A stretch of 47,866 nucleotides of DNA from a virus. The position numbers and the translations under genes were made by a program. The notes below the pieces were generated by a model that was not told the origin of the DNA, searched no databases, and saw only the letters and a list, made by a program, of their open reading frames with translations. The stretch is taken from IMG/VR virus record IMGVR_UViG_3300009514_000642, positions 1-47,866 of that record. One strand, given 5' to 3'. How positions within the stretch are numbered: position 1 is the stretch's first letter; every line of letters starts with the position of its first letter. Of this stretch, positions 42,038 through 47,866 are shown one piece after another.

Positions 42038-44270
42038 TTTATTTAAAGTACGCATGTCTGATGATGCAGGTTGGGCTGTTGACAAGGTTCTTCGCAGTGG
42101 CTATATTGGAGAAGGACCAAAGGTTAAAGAGTTTGAAAAACAACTAGAAGTAATATTTGGGTGCGAGGCAAGCAAGTATGTATTAGCCACCAATAGTGCG
42201 ACATCCGCCGAACATCTTGCTTGGCATACATTAAAACAACAGGGTCATCTTGAAGATGGTGATGAAGTATTGGCCACGCCATTAACTTGCGTGTATGGCA
42301 AACAGTCTGTTTTATTAGCAGACGGGTCTTCTAAAACGATTGCAGAATTGGTGAACACAAAATATAATAGCGAGGTTGTTGCTTATAATCCTCAAACTCA
42401 ACAATTTGAAAATAAAAAAGTCATCGGTTGGTATAAATCACCTATTCAAAATCGTTACTGGATAAAAGTATCTTTTGAAAATGCCGGCTTATCTAATATT
42501 GGCGAAAAGCGCGGTACTTGGTTAACGAATGATCATAAGGTTTTAACTACTGATGGTTATAAGCGGGCAGACGAATTACAATGTAGTGATCAGTTGATTA
42601 CTAATTATCTTCAACCAAACCCATATCAACGAGAATTAATCCTTGGCACAATGTTGGGTGATGCTAGTATACAATTAGGTAAACGTGGGCATGGCAGATT
42701 ATGTATTGGTCATACCGATAAAAATATAGATTATGTTAACTTGAAGAAATCGGCTTTGGGGCAACTATCTAAAAAAACACAAGCCCGTCCCGCATATGGT
42801 AATACCAAAGCATCATCAAGATTTCAATCGTGTAGTTCGCCAGTTTTCACTCAATTACATCGACAATGGTATACTTCATCTACTAAGATAGTTTCGCGAG
42901 AATTATGTCAACAATATTTATCACCACTAGCGTTAGCAGTATGGTATATGGATGATGGTTATCTTAATAGACAATATCGTGGTGCTGTTATAATTTGTTC
43001 AGAATCATTCACGAAAGAAGAGAATGAGTTTTTAGTTGATCTATTAAAACAAAAATTTGATATCAAAGCATCGTTACGAAAAACTCATGGTGGTTCTGGT
43101 TGGGGAATTTATATTGGCAATGGTAATGATGGTCATGATTCTGCTATCAAGTTTTTAACCATAGTTGCCCCTTATATTGTACCATCTATGCGGTATAAGC
43201 TACTAGATGATATTGAAAAAAGATACCCTTTTCAAGCTAAATTGTATGATTTAGGGCATGCCATTCCTTATATTGATCATGTGGTTTTAATAGAAGGTCA
43301 GCCCAAGTGCCCGGAATCTCATCTAAAAAGTGTATATTGTATTGATGTGCAAGATCATCATAATTTTGTTACTTCCTCGATTATAATTCATAATTGTACC
43401 GCAACCAATTTTCCCATCGTCGCTAATGGCTTGCGCATCAAATGGGTAGATATAGATCCAGAGACACTCAATATGGATCTAGATGATCTGGCGTGCAAAA
43501 TAACCCCAACCACTAAAGCAGTTATGGCAATGCATTGGGGTGGCTATCCCATGGATATGCAGCGCCTCCATCAGATTTGTAATAACGCCTTGGCGCGATT
43601 TGGATTTCATCCTTATATTATTCAGGATTGTGCTCATGCATTAGGAAGTACGTTTCAAGGTCATTCGTTAATTCCCTGGGCTGATTTTTCAACATTTAGT
43701 TTTCAGGCTATTAAGCATCTTACTTGTGGAGACGGTGGGGCGCTTGTTACATTAAATGATAAAATGTACGATCTAAGCAGACTCCTGCGTTGGTATGGCA
43801 TTGATCGCGAGGGTGATCGTAACGATTTCAGATGTGAAGCTAATATTGCTCATTGGGGCTACAAGTTTCATATGAATGATATTGCGGCGACTATTGGACT
43901 CGCCAATCTTTCTCTTCTAGATGATACAATTCTGAAACATCAGAGTAATGGGCAGTATTATGATCATGCTCTACAAAATATTCCTGGGGTAACATTACTA
44001 ACTCGACATGATGATAGAGAGTCTTCGTATTGGCTTTATACTTTACGTGTTGAAGACCGTGGTGGATTTATGAAGATGATGAAGGAAAAAGGAATTGAAG
44101 TTAGTAGAGTACATGAACGGAATGATAAACATACTTGTATGAAAGAGTTTAGAGTTGCGCTCCCGACACTCGACGTTATAGTCAATGATATGATTTGTAT
44201 TCCTGTTGGTTGGTGGGTTAACGACGAAGACAGTGAATATATTGTTGATTGCATTAAAGGGGGTTGGTAA
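42030..44270 (+). CDS. DegT/DnrJ/EryC1-type sugar aminotransferase interrupted by an intein
   Basis: The 746-residue precursor yields a 377-residue PLP enzyme after removal of a 369-residue intein. The exteins show the DegT fold: SGYIGEGPKVKEFE near 23-36, ATNSATSAEHLAWH, the join at TPLT|CTATNFPIV, QDCAHALGS (PLP-binding Asp), and FSFQAIKHLTCGDGG with the Schiff-base Lys562 (193 in the mature enzyme). Such enzymes add an amino group to keto-sugar nucleotides, so the glycan probably contains an amino sugar. The C-terminal VPVGWWV-like segment (IPVGWWVND) is usual. TAATG links it to the methyltransferase that follows. Confidence 0.9.
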   Translation: MINLFKVRMSDDAGWAVDKVLRSGYIGEGPKVKEFEKQLEVIFGCEASKYVLATNSATSAEHLAWHTLKQQGHLEDGDEVLATPLTCVYGKQSVLLADGSSKTIAELVNTKYNSEVVAYNPQTQQFENKKVIGWYKSPIQNRYWIKVSFENAGLSNIGEKRGTWLTNDHKVLTTDGYKRADELQCSDQLITNYLQPNPYQRELILGTMLGDASIQLGKRGHGRLCIGHTDKNIDYVNLKKSALGQLSKKTQARPAYGNTKASSRFQSCSSPVFTQLHRQWYTSSTKIVSRELCQQYLSPLALAVWYMDDGYLNRQYRGAVIICSESFTKEENEFLVDLLKQKFDIKASLRKTHGGSGWGIYIGNGNDGHDSAIKFLTIVAPYIVPSMRYKLLDDIEKRYPFQAKLYDLGHAIPYIDHVVLIEGQPKCPESHLKSVYCIDVQDHHNFVTSSIIIHNCTATNFPIVANGLRIKWVDIDPETLNMDLDDLACKITPTTKAVMAMHWGGYPMDMQRLHQICNNALARFGFHPYIIQDCAHALGSTFQGHSLIPWADFSTFSFQAIKHLTCGDGGALVTLNDKMYDLSRLLRWYGIDREGDRNDFRCEANIAHWGYKFHMNDIAATIGLANLSLLDDTILKHQSNGQYYDHALQNIPGVTLLTRHDDRESSYWLYTLRVEDRGGFMKMMKEKGIEVSRVHERNDKHTCMKEFRVALPTLDVIVNDMICIPVGWWVNDEDSEYIVDCIKGGW
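42288..43394 (+). mobile_element. Second intein, in the sugar aminotransferase
   Basis: The intein is 369 residues. It starts with Cys (CVYGKQSVLLADGS, block A), contains TWLTNDHKVLT (block B with T-x-x-H), and ends CIDVQDHHNFVTS then HN before an extein Cys. Two endonuclease helices, LILGTMLGDAS and LALAVWYMDDGYL, mark a LAGLIDADG enzyme of a different subgroup from the intein in the glycosyltransferase. The two inteins show no obvious close similarity, so they were probably acquired independently. The open frame suggests both splicing and homing are intact. Confidence 0.93.
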
Positions 44271-44833
44271 TGACCTATCCTTTTGTTGATCTTCCATCTT
44301 CTTATCAAGAATACAATCTAGGTGTTATTCTGCGTAATTTAGTTTTACGACATTGTCCTAAGACTATTGTAGAATTTGGTGTATTACATGGATATTCTAC
44401 TGTGCATATGGCACAAGGATTGAGACAATTGGGCGATGGTCATTTATTTGGATATGACCTATGGGATAAATATCCTTATCGACGTACGACCTTAGATATG
44501 ACTCAGGCGAATTTGCGACGCTTTGGAGTTGATCCATTTGTTACTTTGGCACAAGTAGACTTTTTTGAATGGTTAGAAAACGCAACTCATTTTGATATGC
44601 TACATGTTGATATTTCAAACGATGGCGATGTTATCGAGCGAATGCTAAGTAAGCTAGAACCTCAAATTAATAATGGAGCAATAATAGTTTTTGAAGGTGG
44701 GTCTATAGAACGTGACCAACATTATTGGATGGTAGATTATGGTAAGCGACCCATCAATCCATTACAAGAAAAATTTGGTTTTGAAATTCTTGATGAACGC
44801 TTTCCTTCTATCTCCTTAATGAGAAAAACATGA
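44270..44833 (+). CDS. Class I SAM methyltransferase-like protein
   Basis: ATG at 44270 was chosen at the TAATG overlap, not the GTG two codons before. The 187-residue protein has TIVEFGVLHGYSTVHMA at about 32-48 (SAM-binding motif I), HLFGYDLWDKYPY with acidic Asp63, and FDMLHVDISNDGD near 106-118, followed by GAIIVFEGG. This is the same small methyltransferase group as the protein encoded at 39053, but they are not close copies. Probably O- or N-methylates a sugar made by the adjacent aminotransferase. Overlaps the next gene by four bases. Confidence 0.75.
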   Translation: MTYPFVDLPSSYQEYNLGVILRNLVLRHCPKTIVEFGVLHGYSTVHMAQGLRQLGDGHLFGYDLWDKYPYRRTTLDMTQANLRRFGVDPFVTLAQVDFFEWLENATHFDMLHVDISNDGDVIERMLSKLEPQINNGAIIVFEGGSIERDQHYWMVDYGKRPINPLQEKFGFEILDERFPSISLMRKT

Positions 44834-45609
44834 TACCCACAGTATCAATTTGCATTCCAACATTTGAATTAGGTGGTCGTGGCATTGCAATGCTTACCCA
44901 TTTATTTAAAAGTATTGAAGCTCAGCTAGATACATTCCGAGATTTTGAAGTAGTAGTATCAGATCATACGATCGATGATAGTTTACTAAAACTGTGTGAA
45001 CAGTGGAAATCTAAGTTTGATATTCGATACTTCGTCAACCCGTTTAATCGAGGTAGTTGTGAGGCTAATTTAAATAATGCTATCAAGCATGCCCGTGGTA
45101 TGTTTATCAAACCTATGCTGCAAGATGATTTCTTTTTGGCACCTAATGCACTTGACTTGATGGCACAGCATATTGCAAATGATATGAGTTGGGTGGCTGG
45201 AGGATGTTTGCATTGTCAAGAAGAAGATGTTGATAACTTGTTTCATCCACATTCTCCTCAATGGATACCAGATCGTTCTATGGCACTAGGTCATAATAGA
45301 ATAGGCAGTCCAAGTGTTGTATTATATCCTTACAAGGTAATAAACAAGTTATTTGATCATAATCTTTTATGGCTAATGGATTGTGAATTCTATTACAGGC
45401 TAGGATTAGAAATTGGTTCACCTGTTTGTATTCCGAATCATTTGATATGTATTCGGTTTCGTCATGATAGTATTAGTGACTCGCAAGTAAATGACGATAT
45501 ACGTGGTGAAGAATTTGGTTATGTTTTGAATAAGATGGATGGCACTGGTAAAACGTTAGACCAATTTCCTCTTATGTATAAAAGACTTAAGAAGTGTGAA
45601 TTGATATGA
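44830..45609 (+). CDS. GT2 family glycosyltransferase
   Basis: The 259-residue GT-A enzyme has the standard start TVSICIPTFELGGRGIAML, then FEVVVSDHTIDDS (nucleotide-binding region), NPFNRGSCEANLN, and the acidic QDDFFLAP at about 97-104 that occupies the DxD position. LLWLMDCEFYYRLG is in the acceptor region and typical of GT2. Cytoplasmic, no membrane segment. Coupled by four-base overlaps to the methyltransferase upstream and the ParB-like gene downstream. Confidence 0.85.
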   Translation: MIPTVSICIPTFELGGRGIAMLTHLFKSIEAQLDTFRDFEVVVSDHTIDDSLLKLCEQWKSKFDIRYFVNPFNRGSCEANLNNAIKHARGMFIKPMLQDDFFLAPNALDLMAQHIANDMSWVAGGCLHCQEEDVDNLFHPHSPQWIPDRSMALGHNRIGSPSVVLYPYKVINKLFDHNLLWLMDCEFYYRLGLEIGSPVCIPNHLICIRFRHDSISDSQVNDDIRGEEFGYVLNKMDGTGKTLDQFPLMYKRLKKCELI

Positions 45610-46001
45610 AGGGTTATAAACAAGAGATCGGCCTTATTGCCATGTTTGATTATAAAGGCCCAGACATAGTTGTATACATGGCTCCAAAAAGACTACGTGT
45701 GAGATTACCATCTGGAGATATTGTCGCACTAGATAAAACTCCTCATTATCAATATACTATAGGAAACAAACAACCCTATTGTGACTGGCTCATTGAATAT
45801 GGCCATCTTTATGAATCGTCTTTAGCAAGTTTTGAACATCTCATGAGCGACGAATCATTTTATTTAGAGGGACAGCATGCACAAGATTTTATTCTATGTG
45901 ACAAGAATTTTGTCATTATTGATGGTGTGCATCGTGCGACCAGATTATTTCAACTAGGCGCTAGGCGCATACCGATTTTATGGAGATCTTCTCATGAATA
46001 A
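45606..46001 (+). CDS. ParB/sulfiredoxin-fold-like protein
   Basis: The 131-residue protein carries FVIIDGVHRATRLFQLGARRIPI near residues 102-124. This D-G-x-H-R plus G-x-x-x-I-P-I pattern is that of ParB N-terminal/sulfiredoxin-like nucleotide-binding folds. No ParB helix-turn-helix follows, so partition is unlikely. ParB-fold enzymes bind CTP or ATP, and similar standalone proteins occur in polysaccharide clusters, where the role is unclear; a kinase or sugar-modifying function is possible. Overlaps its neighbours by 4 and 8 bases. Confidence 0.6.
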   Translation: MKGYKQEIGLIAMFDYKGPDIVVYMAPKRLRVRLPSGDIVALDKTPHYQYTIGNKQPYCDWLIEYGHLYESSLASFEHLMSDESFYLEGQHAQDFILCDKNFVIIDGVHRATRLFQLGARRIPILWRSSHE

Positions 46002-46767
46002 TCACATGATGATTCAACTTGATCTTAACCTTAGTGTTGAAGATCGTGACCGTATGATGGCAGATTATATTGCTAAGCATATAGACGAATTTCCAGAATG
46101 GTATATGCCTATTGATTTAGGGCCTCATAAGATTCCAGCGCGCACTTATCCGTCATTCAAACCACGCCCTGAATCTTTTCTAGATGATACATGTGGACAA
46201 CGTAAGTGGGACTTCATTATTAAGAAGAATTTACCAGATCTTAAAGGTAAGACGGTTTGTGATATTGGATGTAGTGCAGGAATTTTTTCTATTGGTATGG
46301 CACAGCTAGGAGCAGCAAGGGTTGATGGTTTTGATCGTGGATCAGACATTGTGCAACCCAATAATCACCATCTTGGACAACAAAGTGTGCCCCAACAAGC
46401 TTATTTTGTGCGTAATCTATATGAGGCATACTATAATGAACGTTATTCGCAGGTTAATTTTTATGAAGCTGATCTAGCCACTGTAGATTTTGGCGTGATA
46501 AATCATTATGATGTATTTGTGGCGTGTTGTGTGCTATATCATCTAGGTGCAGAGCGTATGGAAATTATTATTCGGGACATTAGTGAACACATACCAGAAG
46601 TATTTCTTCAAGCTAACGAAGGGCATGGTGGTGAACTTGGCCAACTTTCATGTCTAGATCATCATGTATTTCTGCTAAAGAAGTACGGTTATAGTATCGA
46701 AACAATAGATAATCCATCAGGATATGTACATCCTGTTGTTTATGCTAGTAAAATCTTAGACAGATAA
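45994..46767 (+). CDS. Class I SAM methyltransferase
   Basis: The 257-residue protein has motif I TVCDIGCSAGIFSIGMA at about 87-103, acidic strand VDGFDRG, post-I FYEADLATV, and motif IV VFVACCVLYHLG. These resemble small-molecule methyltransferases of the Methyltransf_11/25 type rather than DNA methylases: there is no DPPY or PC motif. An N-terminal extension of 65 residues precedes the fold. Likely methylates a sugar or lipid-linked intermediate. SD-like GGAGA precedes the ATG, which overlaps the ParB-like gene by 8 bases. Confidence 0.78.
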   Translation: MNNHMMIQLDLNLSVEDRDRMMADYIAKHIDEFPEWYMPIDLGPHKIPARTYPSFKPRPESFLDDTCGQRKWDFIIKKNLPDLKGKTVCDIGCSAGIFSIGMAQLGAARVDGFDRGSDIVQPNNHHLGQQSVPQQAYFVRNLYEAYYNERYSQVNFYEADLATVDFGVINHYDVFVACCVLYHLGAERMEIIIRDISEHIPEVFLQANEGHGGELGQLSCLDHHVFLLKKYGYSIETIDNPSGYVHPVVYASKILDR

Positions 46768-46774
46768 AGTCAAA

Positions 46775-46906
46775 ATGCAAAACTATTATTTTGATCCATT
46801 AGCATTAAGTGAGGATGATGTGCTTGGATGTTTCTGCCGGCCTGATTTTTGCCATGGTGATATTATGATAAAGGTATGGAAAGAATTAAAATATGAAAAC
46901 GCATAA
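46775..46906 (+). CDS. Possible 43-residue cysteine-containing microprotein
   Basis: A 43-codon frame begins 7 bases after the methyltransferase stop and overlaps the final gene by 14 bases. It has an acidic N-terminus (DPLALSEDD), C19, C21 and C26 in GCFCRPDFCHG with a nearby His, which could form a small metal site, and a basic C-terminal helix. The weak upstream site (GATAAAG) makes the start uncertain. No homology recognised. Confidence 0.5.
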   Translation: MQNYYFDPLALSEDDVLGCFCRPDFCHGDIMIKVWKELKYENA

Positions 46907-47866
46907 AGTATTACTAGCGTGTCTTAAAGCAGATTTCGGAGAAGACGGTATTGAAAAGCATGACGAACGTGGTATATTTATAAATTCATCTTGGGAATAT
47001 TGTAATCTTTACGACGCCTGGAAACAACTAGAAGATGAGGGGATCATAGAGTTACACACTCATTGGGTAGATCAGCAGAATAATCCAGTAGGATTTGAGC
47101 GTTTATTAAGTTTGGCTAAAGAAATGGATTTTATCTTCCATTGTGGAGTTAATCACGGGCTGGGTATTCCTCTTCCTCAGGCGCGTCCTATTATTGAAGG
47201 TGGTACATCCATTGTTGATTTTTCACCTGATACTCACGCTAGATGGGCTATTCCGGGCGAGAACTGGATTCTGGGACGTCATCAGGAGGGTTATATTACG
47301 CACTGGCTCACCCCGGCTAAGCACATGCTGCCTCAGATGGAAAAGGCTGGTATGAAGGCGAAATGGATGCCATTTGGGATTCCGTCGTGGTGTGATCGCC
47401 TACCAGGCGAGGAGCAGGTCTACGACGTCGGATTTGTGGGTCAGAAGCATGGTATCCGCGAGCAGGTGATCTCTCAGTTGCGCGGAGCTGGAATTAGGGT
47501 CCATACGTGGGGTCATTTCTGGAGTCCACACAAGGACCACCACGGACGTCCAGACGGGCAGGAAATGGCTCGGATTTTTAATCAAACCAAGATTAATTTA
47601 AATCTACGCTGGACAAGCCGAAACCCCAATTGGGGGCAGATTAAAGGAAGAGATTTTGAGTTATTTGGTTGCGGTGCTTTTATGTTGGCAACCCAACATG
47701 TTGAGTGTAATGATCTCCATGAGCTTTATTCTCCCATAGCTGATTTTGCTGAATATCATTATATCAATGAAATGATTGATGGTATTAAACATTGGTTGGA
47801 AAATGAAGCATCTAGATGTGTAATTGCTGATAATGCCTATCATAAGCGAGAGGCTAATTTGTGGAC
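46893..47866 (+). CDS. CgeB-like glycosyltransferase (3' partial)
   Basis: The open frame continues past the window end; 324 codons are visible. KVLLACLKADFGEDG is the N-terminal Rossmann start. YDVGFVGQKHGIREQVI opens the second lobe, and IKGRDFELFGCGAFMLAT is the donor-site motif of CgeB-type glycosyltransferases, matching the PWETVGCGS motif of the gene at 40860. NLNLRWTS just before it is also typical. The reading frame is intact, but bases 47221-47580 are about 55% GC by hand count, while flanking lines are 35-45%. That points to replacement of the middle of the gene by recombination with a foreign homologue. Confidence 0.8.
   Translation, partial: MKTHKVLLACLKADFGEDGIEKHDERGIFINSSWEYCNLYDAWKQLEDEGIIELHTHWVDQQNNPVGFERLLSLAKEMDFIFHCGVNHGLGIPLPQARPIIEGGTSIVDFSPDTHARWAIPGENWILGRHQEGYITHWLTPAKHMLPQMEKAGMKAKWMPFGIPSWCDRLPGEEQVYDVGFVGQKHGIREQVISQLRGAGIRVHTWGHFWSPHKDHHGRPDGQEMARIFNQTKINLNLRWTSRNPNWGQIKGRDFELFGCGAFMLATQHVECNDLHELYSPIADFAEYHYINEMIDGIKHWLENEASRCVIADNAYHKREANLW

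Noticed and set aside
45606-46001. ParB partition protein implying a plasmid-like phage
   Set aside because: The DGVHR motif is present but the helix-turn-helix and dimer domain are absent, no parA gene is near, and the setting is a glycan operon.

Overview
The window is a densely packed stretch of an AT-rich tailed double-stranded DNA phage genome, probably a large contractile- or long-tailed phage. Every credible gene is on the + strand. Neighbours overlap by a few bases (TAATG, ATGA) or are separated by a few bases, and no non-coding stretch exceeds about 90 bases. I saw no tRNA, rRNA, CRISPR array, integrase or insertion sequence. Viral origin is supported by a long coiled-coil protein followed by tail and fibre-like proteins, then a virus-encoded replication set with a T4 gp1-type dNMP kinase. 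The host cannot be named from the sequence.

Region 1 (1-17875) is virion structure: the end of a long helical, tape-measure-like protein, a tail or baseplate-type protein, two tandem paralogous small proteins, a 61-residue protein with its own leader, perfect Shine-Dalgarno sequence and terminator, a giant adhesin or fibre with four LamG-like units and a seven-copy glycine repeat, and several unrecognised structural proteins ending in a 1136-residue tail/baseplate candidate.

Region 2 (17876-30761) is DNA replication, recombination and transcription. It encodes a RecA-type recombinase, Vsr-like nuclease, DnaB-type helicase, DnaG-type primase, deoxyribosyltransferase-like enzyme, dNMP kinase, Cas4/RecB-like Fe-S nuclease, SprT-like protease, FmdB-type zinc ribbon, DnaE-type polymerase III alpha subunit, SSB and a sigma-70-like factor. 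Two copies of a motif (GGACGA-N16-CATAAT, with a shared 16-base core) sit exactly where new transcription units should begin (17890 and 29164). They look like phage-specific promoters.

Region 3 (30768 to the end) is a long surface-glycan type operon: seven glycosyltransferase-like proteins, three class I methyltransferases, a DegT-type sugar aminotransferase, a GMP reductase/IMP dehydrogenase-like enzyme, a MazG-like pyrophosphohydrolase and a ParB-like protein. It carries three homing elements: an intein in the first glycosyltransferase, a different intein in the aminotransferase, and a free-standing GIY-YIG endonuclease inserted between two coupled genes.

The most unusual points are these. 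(a) A textbook intrinsic terminator (8-bp GC stem, 7-nt loop, T6) lies inside the sigma-factor reading frame, just upstream of the glycan operon, for which I see no other promoter. (b) A 15-codon fragment of the dNMP kinase start repeats the first 11 residues of the intact downstream gene exactly, but with different codons at 7 of 11 positions, suggesting a junction between diverged genomes. (c) A sharply bounded 360-base patch of about 55% GC lies inside the final glycosyltransferase. (d) Inteins occur in glycan enzymes rather than in the usual replication genes.
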